Positions 1 through 8,543 of a stretch of 64,000 nt of DNA are shown here, piece by piece. The stretch's first letter is position 1. Each line of letters starts with the position of its first letter. Position numbers and translations under genes: made by a program. The notes beneath the pieces are model-generated. The model saw only the letters and a program-made list of their open reading frames with translations. It was not told the DNA's origin and made no database searches. This stretch comes from Aldehydirespirator sp965219165 (GTDB lineage Bacteria; Actinomycetota; Acidimicrobiia; Acidimicrobiales; Aldehydirespiratoraceae): positions 1,302,001-1,366,000 of the forward strand of contig CBDCMW010000002.1 of the NCBI GenBank assembly GCA_965219165.1, in the 5' to 3' direction.

Positions 1-94
1 CGTGGAGTTCGACTCGACTGAGCTGTGGGGCTCCGACGCGGAGGCGGCCAAGCTTCGAATCGATCTCTTCGAGAGCTACCTGGAGGCAACCTAG
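1..94 (+). CDS. nthB: Nitrile hydratase beta subunit, C-terminal end (partial)
   Basis: Only the last 30 codons are inside the window. They read in frame to a TAG that abuts the ATG of the alpha subunit. The tail contains DLFESYLE, which resembles the conserved end of nitrile hydratase beta subunits (DLWESYLEP-like). Together with the alpha subunit it would form the heterodimer that hydrates nitriles to amides in the cytoplasm. The beta-alpha-activator order is the usual order of cobalt-type operons. The call rests on this short tail plus context. Confidence 0.75.
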   Translation, partial: VEFDSTELWGSDAEAAKLRIDLFESYLEAT

Positions 95-694
95 ATGGCT
101 GAGCATTCCCATACTCAGGAGCGGCCCCCGCCCTCAGTGCGGGCCGAGGCTCTGGAATCGCTGCTGACCGAGCGCGGCCTCGTCAAGTCCGAGGTGCTCG
201 ACGGCTTCATCAATCGCTTCGTCAACGATGTCGGCCCCATGAACGGCGCCAAGGTCGTGGCCAAGGCGTGGGTCGACGAGGACTATCGCCAGCGCCTGCT
301 GGGCGACGGCACCGGAGCCGTCAAAGACCTGGGTTTCGCCGGCCCGCAGGGCGAGCACATCGTGGTGGTCGAGAACTCCGACGACGTGCACAACGTGGTG
401 GTCTGCACGCTGTGCTCGTGCTACCCGTGGCCGGTTCTGGGCCTGCCACCCGAGTGGTACAAGGACCCGGCCTACCGCAGCCGCATGGTGCGTGAGCCGC
501 GGACGCTTCTGAGCGAGATGGGCTTGAGCCTCGACGACCGCGTGGAAGTGAGGGTCTGGGACTCAAGTGCCGAGAACCGGTACCTGGTGCTGCCGCAGCG
601 TCCCGAAGGCACCGAGAACCTCTCCGAGGAGGAGCTGGCGGGGCTCGTCACCCGCGACGCCATGGTGGGAGTGGCCAAGGTCGGCGGATCCTGA
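95..694 (+). CDS. nthA: Nitrile hydratase alpha subunit, cobalt type
   Basis: This is the catalytic subunit that converts a nitrile and water to an amide. The metal-binding claw VCTLCSCY lies at residues 103-110, with Cys104, Cys107 and Cys109 as ligands. Threonine after the first cysteine (CTLCSC) is typical of cobalt enzymes; iron enzymes have CSLCSC. The 199-residue length is normal for the family. The ATG follows the beta-subunit stop directly, so the two are translationally coupled. The metallochaperone-like activator is next, and an amide/urea channel follows. The substrate cannot be read from sequence. Confidence 0.95.
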   Translation: MAEHSHTQERPPPSVRAEALESLLTERGLVKSEVLDGFINRFVNDVGPMNGAKVVAKAWVDEDYRQRLLGDGTGAVKDLGFAGPQGEHIVVVENSDDVHNVVVCTLCSCYPWPVLGLPPEWYKDPAYRSRMVREPRTLLSEMGLSLDDRVEVRVWDSSAENRYLVLPQRPEGTENLSEEELAGLVTRDAMVGVAKVGGS

Positions 695-703
695 CGGGCG
701 CCT

Positions 704-1108
704 GTGGCCCTGACCCTCGACATCGAAGGCCCAGCCGCCCCGCCCCGGCTCAACGGTGAGCTGGTGTTCGACGCGCCCTGGGAGGGCAGGACTTTCGCCA
801 TGGCGATGGCCCTGGTGGAAGGGGGCCACTTCAGCTGGGACGACTTCCGCGACCATCTCATCGAGGCGGTGCAGCGCTGGGAGTCGGATCCCGTGGGCGA
901 GTACCGCTACTACGAGCGCTGGCAGGAGGCGCTCGAGTCGATCGTGTCGGAGCTCGAGATCGTCGCCGGACCCGCGGTGGACGAGCTGGCCGCCGCCTAT
1001 GGGGACCGCCCGCCCGGCCATGACCACGACCACCACGGCGACGGCCACGATCACGACCACCATGGCCACGATCACGACCATGGCGACCGGGCTGGAGGAC
1101 CTGCCTAG
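704..1108 (+). CDS. Nitrile hydratase activator with His-rich tail
   Basis: The first 105 residues match the nitrile hydratase accessory family, which resembles the N-terminal part of the beta subunit (PRLNGELVFDAPWE, then a helical segment with YYERWQEALE). The last 25 residues form a (HD)n tail with eleven histidines, presumably binding cobalt or nickel. In related systems this small protein delivers cobalt to the alpha subunit. The GTG start is 9 bp after the alpha stop. A His tail of this size is unusual and suggests fusion of a metal store to the chaperone. The chaperone role is family knowledge; metal binding is inferred. Confidence 0.88.
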   Translation: MALTLDIEGPAAPPRLNGELVFDAPWEGRTFAMAMALVEGGHFSWDDFRDHLIEAVQRWESDPVGEYRYYERWQEALESIVSELEIVAGPAVDELAAAYGDRPPGHDHDHHGDGHDHDHHGHDHDHGDRAGGPA

Positions 1109-1139
1109 CCCCGGACCTCGGCGGGCTCGAACCTCAGGC

Positions 1140-1168
1140 TTGACGTGGGTCTTGTCCGTGCTTTAGGT
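1140..1168 (+). promoter_or_regulatory. Possible promoter before the amide channel gene
   Basis: TTGACG is followed 17 bp later by TTAGGT, within the 115-bp gap after the activator gene. The -35 is good and the -10 is weak. The position, 55 bp before the ATG, would allow separate transcription of the channel gene and the genes after it. Confidence 0.35.
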
Positions 1169-1223
1169 TGTGAAATAACTATGTCTCATCCGAAATGCTG
1201 GATGGACGAATGAAAGGCTTGTC

Positions 1224-1748
1224 ATGCCTCCTATCACGATTGTCTTCATAGCCACTGGATTGGTCGTATGGCTCAATGCCCTCTACTTCCTCGGTGTCGG
1301 TGCCGATGAGCAAGACGGAAAGAACCCTCTAGTAGGGATCGGCCATGCTTCCCTGGTCGTCGGTCTGCTCAACCTGGTTCAAGCCGTGTACATCATGTGG
1401 GCTCGACCGCTGGAGGGCGGAGATGTGGTCCTCGCTGGACTCATCGTGTTCTACGGGCTGTTCTTCGTGGTGCTGGGCAAGGCCGAGATGGAGGGATGGG
1501 ACCTGCGCGTGGTGGGCAACCTGGCCGTGCCGACGGCCATCCTGCCCCTCTTCTGGTGGGACGCCCTGCCCGGTGAGTGGATGCTCAGGTCGATCCTGAT
1601 CGTCTGGCTGGTCGCCTTCGGGGCGATTGCCCTCACCACCTACGGCAAGGTCCAAGCGAAGATCCTGGGGCTGGTTCTGGCCGGAACCGCGATCTACACC
1701 TTCTGGGTCCCGGCCCTGATCCTCGCCACGGGAAACGACATCCCCTAG
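1224..1748 (+). CDS. AmiS/UreI family amide or urea channel
   Basis: This is a 174-residue integral membrane protein with about six hydrophobic helices. It carries AmiS/UreI hallmarks: an N-terminal LNALYFLGVGADEQD segment and a mid-protein LIVFYGLFFVVLG helix. Family members conduct urea or short-chain amides across the inner membrane. Beside a nitrile hydratase, the likely cargo is the amide produced, or urea/formamide as a nitrogen source; that is inferred from position. The start is preceded by GAATGAAAGG. Confidence 0.88.
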   Translation: MPPITIVFIATGLVVWLNALYFLGVGADEQDGKNPLVGIGHASLVVGLLNLVQAVYIMWARPLEGGDVVLAGLIVFYGLFFVVLGKAEMEGWDLRVVGNLAVPTAILPLFWWDALPGEWMLRSILIVWLVAFGAIALTTYGKVQAKILGLVLAGTAIYTFWVPALILATGNDIP

Positions 1749-1856
1749 CAGCGGGCAGAGCCGAGTCGCTCCGGGTCCGAACCTCGGCGACGGCTCGGCG
1801 ACCAAATCAGGTTGGCCGCCTCATGGTAGGAGCCGCCATCATGGTAGGAATGGCCT

Positions 1857-2975
1857 GTGGGGCTGGCTGAGCTCATCATCGACCTCCAGTTCAAGGGTCT
1901 GAGGATCAACGCCCCCTTCGAGCGCCGTCCCGGCGGGGCAGGCCCCTCGGACGCGGGGATGGTCTGGATCGAGGGCACCGCGGTGACGGTGCCCGTGGAC
2001 GCGTCCTTCGTGGCCGACTCCCCCTACTCGCTCGAGCCCGACGACGCGGGGTTCGGGATCTACGTCGACGGAGTTCGCCTCGCTGGCGCGGCTCCCGCCG
2101 CCCGGCCCCGGTTCTATGACCTCACCACCGCCGATGGTGTCCCCTACTGGCAGTTGGCCATCATGCACCTCGACTCGCTGGCCAGCACCGTCCTGCAGAC
2201 CTGCGCCTACTGGGGCAACGAGGACCAGTGCCGCTTCTGCGGGATCGGCGTGTCCCTGGCCTCAGGCAGCACCGTGCTGGTGAAGCGGCCCGCCCAGTTG
2301 GCCGAGGTGGCGGTGGCGGCCAGAGAACTGGACGGTGCCGTGGACATCACCTTGACCACCGGCTCCACCTACGGCCGTGACAAGGGCGCCCTGTACGTGG
2401 CCAAGTGCGGGGAGGCCATGAAGGAGTCCTCGGGCCTGCCGGTGGAGGTGCAGTTCGAGCCGCCCGACGACCTGAGCGTGATCGACCAGGTCGCCGACCG
2501 GGGCATCGACTCCGTGGGGATCCACGTGGAGACGTTCGACCCGGCAGTGCTGCGGTGGGTCGCGCCCCCGAAGTACCGCACCGGCATCGAGCGGTACTTC
2601 GAGACCTGGGAGTACGCCGTGGAGCGTTTCGGCGAGGGCCAGGTCTCCACCTATGTGATCCTGGGCATGGGCGAGGACCCGGACCTGATAGTCGAGGGCT
2701 GCCGGAGGGCGGCCGACATCGGCGTGTACCCCTTCATCGTGCCGCTGCGGCCTGTGCCAGGCTCGCTCATGGGCGACTGGCTGCCGCCGGAGTCCGGCTA
2801 CGTCGAGCGGATCGCCCGCAGAGTCGCTCCCTACCTGGTGGAGCGGGGCCTCACTGCCGAGATGGTCGCAGCAGGCTGTGCACGCTGCCAAGCCTGCTCG
2901 CCGGTGGGGGCGATGGAGCGGGAGCTGCAATCCAACGGGGACCACCGGCTCATACCGGTGCGAGCGGCGGGCTGA
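1857..2975 (+). CDS. MSMEG_0568-type radical SAM protein (Nit1C family)
   Basis: This 372-residue radical SAM enzyme belongs to the family that marks nitrilase-associated Nit1C clusters. The cluster-binding cysteines are Cys116, Cys125 and Cys128 (C-x8-C-x2-C, inside CAYWG and QCRFC), wider than the canonical Cx3Cx2C but normal for this family. A second cysteine-rich site, CARCQACS, is near residue 342 and could bind another Fe-S cluster or substrate. The GTG is the only start after an in-frame TAG 12 bp upstream. Nit1C clusters have been linked to growth on cyanide or nitriles; the reaction is unknown. Here it sits with a nitrile hydratase and no nitrilase is visible. Confidence 0.9.
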   Translation: MGLAELIIDLQFKGLRINAPFERRPGGAGPSDAGMVWIEGTAVTVPVDASFVADSPYSLEPDDAGFGIYVDGVRLAGAAPAARPRFYDLTTADGVPYWQLAIMHLDSLASTVLQTCAYWGNEDQCRFCGIGVSLASGSTVLVKRPAQLAEVAVAARELDGAVDITLTTGSTYGRDKGALYVAKCGEAMKESSGLPVEVQFEPPDDLSVIDQVADRGIDSVGIHVETFDPAVLRWVAPPKYRTGIERYFETWEYAVERFGEGQVSTYVILGMGEDPDLIVEGCRRAADIGVYPFIVPLRPVPGSLMGDWLPPESGYVERIARRVAPYLVERGLTAEMVAAGCARCQACSPVGAMERELQSNGDHRLIPVRAAG

Positions 2976-2981
2976 TCGCAG

Positions 2982-3536
2982 TTGAGCCCATCGGACCGGA
3001 TCGTGTGCTGGCGGGCGGTGACAGCCCGGTCGCTGAGCTGGCACATGCGCATCCGTCACCGCATCTTCGTCGAGGAGCAGAGGGTCATCCCCTTCACCGA
3101 CGTCGACGACTGGGACCGCGACCCGGACACCATCCACGTCCTCGCAGGGCGGGGATCGGTGGCGGTCGGCACGGTCCGGCTGTACCGGACCGGCCCGGCC
3201 GGGGGCTGGAAGGGCGACCGGCTGGCGGTGCTGCCCGGGCACCGGGCCGGTGTCGTGGGCATGAGACTCGTACGGTTCGCCGTCTCGACGGCCGCGGCGG
3301 CGGGAGGAGACGTGATGGACGCTTTCGTGCAGCTCCAGAACGTCAACTTCTTCGAGCGGCTCGGCTGGGAGCACAACGGCCCGGCCGTGCTGTACTACGG
3401 GCTGCCCCACCAGCCCATGACATTCCGGCTCTCCGAAGCCCAGAGGCTGGCCGCGAGCAAGATTCCCGACGACGCCTGCCTGCGCCTGCCCGCGGCCCGC
3501 GACGAGCCGAGCGCTCTGCTCGTCACGATGTCGTAG
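2982..3536 (+). CDS. MSMEG_0567/Sll0786-type GNAT acetyltransferase
   Basis: This 184-residue GNAT-fold protein matches the acetyltransferase that accompanies the radical SAM protein in Nit1C clusters. The N-terminal segment RHRIFVEEQRVIP, a middle VGTVRLYR strand and the later LQNVNFFERLGW are typical. The TTG start is 6 bp after the radical SAM stop. In many Nit1C loci an AIR-synthase-like partner follows; here a DUF1116 protein takes that place. The acyl acceptor is unknown. Confidence 0.85.
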   Translation: MSPSDRIVCWRAVTARSLSWHMRIRHRIFVEEQRVIPFTDVDDWDRDPDTIHVLAGRGSVAVGTVRLYRTGPAGGWKGDRLAVLPGHRAGVVGMRLVRFAVSTAAAAGGDVMDAFVQLQNVNFFERLGWEHNGPAVLYYGLPHQPMTFRLSEAQRLAASKIPDDACLRLPAARDEPSALLVTMS

Positions 3537-3550
3537 GCCCGCACAGGCGG

Positions 3551-4960
3551 ATGGGCGTTATGCAGCTGCCCGAACGGGTCGAGGTCGTCAACATCGGTCT
3601 CGAGCGGTTCGAGACGGCCGTCCGGGACCAGGGCGCGCCCGCGGTCGGGGTGGACTGGCGCATCCCCGCGGGGGGAGACGCGGAGGCTGTGGCCGCGCTG
3701 GCCAGGCTGATGGGTCCCGCCTCGGACCGGATCGACACGGCCAACGCCGAGGTGGTGAGGCGGCTCGACACCGGTGTCCCGATGCTGCTGGGCGTTGAGC
3801 CGGCCGGCGCCGTCATCAGCGGCCTCGACGATCAGACGATCCTGCATTGCGGGCCGTCGATCGGCTGGGCGGACATGTGCGACCCGTTGCGGCGCTCCGT
3901 GCGGGCCGCAGTGATGGCCGAGGGCTGGGCCCCGAGCCGCAGCGACGCCGATCGGCTGCTGGCCGCGGGGGAGATCCGACTCGAGTCCGCGAACGAGCAC
4001 CGCACCGTGGTGCCCATGGCCACTGCCATCGGCCCCACGGCGCCGGTGTACGTGGTCGGCGTGGAGCAGGGCGGGGTCACCGCCTATTCCAGCCTCAATC
4101 AGGGCTCGGGAGCCGTCGCCTGGTTCGGAGTGGACTCCGAGGCGGCCATCGAGCGTCTCAGGTTCCTGCGCGACGCGCTCGCTCCGGCACTGGCCCAGGC
4201 GCTGGATGGGGCCGGGCCGGTGGATGTGTTCTCTCTGGCCGCTCAGGGCGTGGCGATGGGCGACGACGTTCACATGCGGGTCCAGGCCACGACCAACCTG
4301 CTGTTGCGAGACCTGCTCCCGCATCTGGTGCGGTCGGAGATCAGCCGGATCGGCGAGGTGGCCGACTTTCTGAGCACCAACCACCTGATGTTCCTCAACG
4401 TCGCCATGGCGGGCGCCCGCGCTCTGACCGAATGGGCCGGTCAGGTCCCCGGCTCGAGCATCGTCACCACCATGGCCCGCAACGGCACCACCTACGGCAT
4501 CCGGTTGGCGGGCTGCCCCGAGCAGTGGCACATCGCCCCTTCACCTCCGGTCCAGGACGCCCTGTACTACCCCGGCCAGGGACCTCACACCAGCGCCCCC
4601 GACATCGGCGACAGTGCCGTGCTGGAGTTGGTGGGGCTCGGCGGGGCCGCCGCGGCCAACTCTGGTGCGGTGGCGAGCTTCCTCGGGGGCAGGATGGCCG
4701 ACGCCATGGCGGTCACCGCGGCCATGGGCCGCATCTGTGCCGGTGCCAGCACCCGGCTCCGCCTGCCCGTGCTCGACAATGCCGGCACGCCGCTGGGCGT
4801 CGACGTCCGGCGGGTGGTTGAGAGCTCGATCACCCCGGCGGTGAACACCGGGATCGTTCATGTCTCCGACGGATCGGGCCAGGTGGGCGCAGGGGTCGCC
4901 CGCGCCCCCATCGAATGCTTCGTGCAGGCCCTATTGGATCTTGACCGCCGGCTGGCTTAG
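3551..4960 (+). CDS. DUF1116 (YlbE-like) protein
   Basis: This 469-residue protein aligns throughout with the YlbE/DUF1116 family. Landmarks are ILHCGPSIGW (about residue 97), SANEHRTVVPMATAIGP, a central QGVAMGDDVHMR, and the closing NTGIVHVSDGSGQVGAG. In E. coli, YlbE works with FdrA and YlbF in oxamate carbamoyl transfer during allantoin use, so carbamoyl or amide nitrogen chemistry is plausible. No FdrA or carbamate kinase partner is visible. It lies 14 bp after the acetyltransferase and ends the nitrile operon. The start could be the first ATG or the one nine bases later. Confidence 0.88.
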   Translation: MGVMQLPERVEVVNIGLERFETAVRDQGAPAVGVDWRIPAGGDAEAVAALARLMGPASDRIDTANAEVVRRLDTGVPMLLGVEPAGAVISGLDDQTILHCGPSIGWADMCDPLRRSVRAAVMAEGWAPSRSDADRLLAAGEIRLESANEHRTVVPMATAIGPTAPVYVVGVEQGGVTAYSSLNQGSGAVAWFGVDSEAAIERLRFLRDALAPALAQALDGAGPVDVFSLAAQGVAMGDDVHMRVQATTNLLLRDLLPHLVRSEISRIGEVADFLSTNHLMFLNVAMAGARALTEWAGQVPGSSIVTTMARNGTTYGIRLAGCPEQWHIAPSPPVQDALYYPGQGPHTSAPDIGDSAVLELVGLGGAAAANSGAVASFLGGRMADAMAVTAAMGRICAGASTRLRLPVLDNAGTPLGVDVRRVVESSITPAVNTGIVHVSDGSGQVGAGVARAPIECFVQALLDLDRRLA

Positions 4961-5110
4961 CGGCCGAGCGGATGGGCCGCAGTTCATCCAAGAGTCAGCG
5001 TGGCGTTGAGCGAGGCCGTGGCCCGAGCGGCCCGTGAGCGCAGCGAACAAGAGCGGGAGACACAACCTTTCACCGCGAGGCGCTCACCACCTATCCGCGC
5101 TCGCTTAGCG
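4961..5110 (-). repeat. MITE-like intergenic repeat, copy A
   Basis: Read on the minus strand, this segment matches copy B near 9.2 kb at roughly 90% over more than 90 bp. Both contain the core CTCTTGTTCGCTGCGCTCAC. The ends carry imperfect inverted repeats (GAGCGGATGGG at 4966, CCTATCCGCGC at 5090), giving a 135-bp element. GCTTAGCG occurs on both sides (4955-4962 and 5103-5110), possibly a target duplication. It starts at the stop codon of the DUF1116 gene and fills most of the gap to the next gene. Confidence 0.7.
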
Positions 5111-5180
5111 TGAATCCACCGCTGATCTAGTAAGGGGCGGCTCAATGCGCCGCTTGCGTCGCTGCGTGGCGCGGTTGGGC

Positions 5181-7938
5181 TCAGTCGACGACTTCGGCCA
5201 TCAGGCGGTAGGTGCCGACATTCCGCCGGCAGATGTTGAACAGTGCTTCATCTGCTTCATCGCCATCGTCCGGGTCTCCGGGTGGGCAGTGTCCCGTCAC
5301 CAGGATCTGGTATACCTCCTGGGTGTTCTCCAGCGTGAACGTGACCTCGCTGTCCCGGAAATAGCCGCTGTCGTTGTCGTAGGTGTTGTCGACCTCGACG
5401 CCGTTCTGGTAGACGCCGAGGATGACGGGATCGGGCAGCGTGCCGTGGCGCAGAGAATTGCCGAGCAGCCGCAAACGCACCGTCTTGCCGAAGAATTGGG
5501 GGCGGTTAGTGCTCATCTGGATGCAATCGACGTCGGCCGGCCAGTTGATCCGTCCTCTCTGTTGTGCGGAGAGGTCGTCACTGACAGTCATCGAGCCGCC
5601 TGCTGTGCCGATGTCGAGATACCGTCTGCAGTTGGCGTCGTTGGATATGTGTGGGCGGTCGAGCTCGCGCACTGTGACCACGTATTCGCCGACCTGGGTG
5701 TGGGTGTTGTAGCTGGGCACGGAGGGGTTGTCACAGGGTCTCGGCGAGGGGCAGACCAACATGTGTCCGTCGCCGCCTTCGACGGAGACGAAGACGGCAG
5801 TGGTGTCTGTTGCCGCGCGGCTGTCGAGAGACGGGCTGTAGACGAAGCGGTTCTCGGCGGGGTAGAAGCCCGTGAATCCGCTGCTCCAGGTCGCTTCGAC
5901 CAGGCTGCCGTTGCCGTCCTGGTCGAACCAGAGATGCGAGACCGCTGGAAGAGGGTCGGACTGGCCGAAGTAGCTCCTCGCCTCGAAGCGGGGTTTGAGG
6001 GCGCCGCGGGTGGCCGTCTGTGGGCGGAACACGCGGATTTCGTAGACGGAGTTGGCAATGGCGTCGAACCTGATCCAGTCGACGTCGCCGGGGAAGTCGA
6101 TCTCGCCCTCATAGCGGCCCTGCACCCAGGTCGTGAGCACCGGGTCGACCTGGATGACGCCGATCTGCTGGCCCTGGTCGTTGTAGAAGGGTCTGTACTG
6201 GAACAGCGGTTCCTCCACTGCGCTGCCGTAGCGGGACACGGGATCGAGCTTGATGAAGGCTTGGGTATGGCGGTCGGCGGACTCCTCGGGTCGGTCGGCC
6301 GGCTTGGTGCCCCCGTCCCCGCTCGCATCCGGGTCGTCACCAGAGTCAGCGTTCACGTGACGCACCGACAGCGTGTAGGTGCCCGGCAGCGAAGTCTCAG
6401 AGCTCACTAACAGGTAGTAGGTACCGTCCGCGGTCGGCGTGAAGGCCAACCGGCTGTTGAGGCCTATGCCACCGTCCTCGTCGCCGTCAATGAACCCGAT
6501 GTCCGCGCTCTCGAGCGCCAAGGTCGGGTCTGGCTGACTGCCGCGGCCGGTTGGCGCGCCCTCCAGGTCGATCTGGTAGAGACGGCCCGCCATCAGCGTG
6601 ACCTTGAACGTGTCGAAGTCGGTGCCGTGACCGACGTTGCCGGTGGCCGAGCCGCCGACCTCGACCCGGCCGGTGGTGGCTCTGGTGGCGGGATAGTCCG
6701 TGTCGGCTTCCGAGGCGCCGTTGGCGCCCAGCACGATCACCGACAGCGTGTAGGTGCCCGCGGCGTTGAGCAAGGCTTCGTTCACCACCGCATAGAAGTC
6801 GCTGTCCGCGCTCGGCGTGTAGATCATCCGGGCGTTGAGGCCCACGCCGCTGTCGTCGTCGGCCTGAAGGGGGCTTCCAAGAGCGCCGTAGAGGGACAGG
6901 TGCGGGTCTGCCAGGGTGCCGCGGTCGGTATCCGAGCCCTCGAGGTCGATCTGGTATCGCGTGCCCGCCTCGAGTTCGACCGCGAACCAGTCAATGTCCC
7001 TCGCGCTGCCGATGGTGCCGGTGACCGTGCCGCCGACGTCGACTTCGCCGGTGGTGGTGGTGTCGGCGGGCAGGTCGGTGCCGCCTTCGGAGACGTTGGC
7101 CCGGGCGCCGGGACCGGGGGGTGTGCTGTTTCCGGGCGTGCCGGCGGGGTCGTCCCCGCTCTGGTCGTTCTGGTTGTCGCCATCGATGAAGACTGCTTGG
7201 GGCGCGGCGGGTGTGTAGCCGCGTGCCCAGTTCGAGATGGTGCTGCGGCCGTGGGTGTTGACCGCTTTGATGCGGTACACGTAGCGCCGTTCGGGCTCGG
7301 CGGTGGCGTCGAGGTAGGACGTGGCGGCGGTGCCGGTGTGGGCGGTGATGGTCTGGAAGGTGCCTTGGGGGTGGACGTCTTTGTCGCGTCGCAGGATGAC
7401 GTAGCCGGTGACGGTACCGTCGGCGGGGTCGTCCCAGGTGAGGGTGACGGTGTCGTGGGCGGCGTCGGTGGTCAGCCCGGTGGGCTTGGCGGGCAGCGAG
7501 GGCGACGGCTGGGGGGCGGCGGGGGTGTAGGCGCGCACCCAGGTGGATCTGTCGCTGGTGCCGGCGGCGTTGATGGCTTTGATGCGGTACACGTAGCGGC
7601 GGCCGGGGTCCACGCTGGCGTCGACATAGGACGTCGCGGCAGAGCGCGTGTCGGGCGCGAGGGTGACGAAGGTGCCCTGGGGGTGGATGTCTTTGTCGCG
7701 TCGCAGGATCACATAGCCGCTGATGGTGTCATCGCCGGGGTCGTCCCACGACACCGTCACCAGGTCATGGGAGACCACCGTGGCCAGCCCGGCCGGCTCT
7801 GCCGGGGGGGGGGGGGGCGTTGCCGCCAGTCGCGGCCGCAGGCACCGCCACCGTGGCCGCCAGGGCCATAGCCGCGACCGCGGCGAGCAGGAAACGGAAT
7901 CGTGGCCCAGCCGATCGCGGTCTATGGGTAGGAGCCAT
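5181..7938 (-). CDS. Secreted FnIII / pre-peptidase-C-like protein, frame broken at poly-C
   Basis: The true start is the ATG at 7938, preceded by AAGGAGGAGTGCT. It encodes a signal peptide (MAPTHRPRSAG, a hydrophobic LLAAVAAMALAATVAV stretch, then AAA). A run of 14 C then throws this frame to a stop near 7765. The long downstream frame encodes two near-identical fibronectin type III domains (GYVILRRDKD repeats). These are followed by at least two beta-rich domains like bacterial pre-peptidase C-terminal domains (WFAVELEAGTRYQIDLEG; YQIDLEGAPTGRG) and more beta sequence to the end. With 13 or 16 C the protein would be continuous, about 918 residues, exported and probably surface-bound. No catalytic motif is seen. 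It may be a phase-variable adhesin, a sequencing error, or a decaying gene. Confidence 0.8.
7804..7817 (-). repeat. Homopolymer of 14 C in the leader-domain junction
   Basis: There are fourteen consecutive G on the plus strand (C on the coding strand), encoding a poly-proline linker. The length is 2 modulo 3, whereas 1 modulo 3 is needed to join signal peptide and FnIII domains. Tracts of this length slip readily during replication. Confidence 0.9.
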
Positions 7939-8543
7939 AGCACTCCTCCTTGTACGGGATTCAAGCAGCCGGTGCATTCGGCCGGACGGCGAGATGATGT
8001 GTGTCCCTCGCGATGTGCTCATTCCCTGTCTCCGTGTGGTTCGACAGTCATGCGGCGCTGTCGGCCGCGACATTGTTGGTCACAAGAGTGTGAATTGTCG
8101 CAACAATATACACCGATGGATTGCCGCAACAACATGCACCGATGGATGGTGAGAGTCCCGCACTCGGGTCCCCAGGATCCGACACCTAATATGATTTGTC
8201 TATCAACAATAAATGTTTTTGTCTAGGTCTGGCAGGCCGGGCCGGAATCCCTGAGGTGCCGGTGCCAAAAAAGCAGTGGGGGCCGCCGCTTCTGGGATCC
8301 TCCAGGGGGGGCGGCGACACTCCATTGAATTAGTAATACTTTGTCTTTGAACTTGCGATTCTTTGTCTTGTCTGGTTTGGCTCGGAAAAAGAATCGTCTT
8401 GGAGCGTTGCAATCCATGACCCATTAGTGCATACAGCGACACCGCGAAATTGACACACCATGCAAACCTCACCCTGAGACACACCTAACGAACACTGGCA
8501 ACCCGACCGCATCGGTCGCTTGAACTACTGCAAGGGAAGAACC
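7939..8543. other. 605-bp intergenic region between two divergent surface genes
   Basis: No convincing gene was found. The AT content is clearly above the rest of the window, especially 8180-8500. It contains the ribosome-binding site and presumed promoter of the minus-strand gene, a 26-bp tandem duplication at 8095-8146, and a perfect 9-bp inverted repeat (CGATTCTTT at 8356-8364, AAAGAATCG at 8388-8396). TTGACA at 8450 has no matching -10. It probably carries promoters for both flanking genes. Confidence 0.6.
8095..8146 (+). repeat. Two tandem 26-bp imperfect repeats
   Basis: The units begin TTGTCGCAACAATATACACC and TTGCCGCAACAACATGCACC and each ends GATGGA. They match at 23 of 26 positions and lie end to end. 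ATTGT and ACAAT arms at the left end form a small palindrome. They sit 157 bp upstream of the minus-strand surface gene and could be regulator binding sites. Confidence 0.75.

Noticed and set aside
5145..7871. Long plus-strand open frames opposite the FnIII protein gene
   Set aside because: They are low-complexity Gly/Val/Arg translations antisense to a gene with clear domains and a strong ribosome-binding site.
8450..8478. TTGACA as a promoter for the small FnIII gene
   Set aside because: No acceptable -10 at 16-18 bp spacing.
8203..8512. Small minus-strand frames in the 605-bp intergenic region
   Set aside because: No ribosome-binding site, odd composition and no family; the region looks regulatory.
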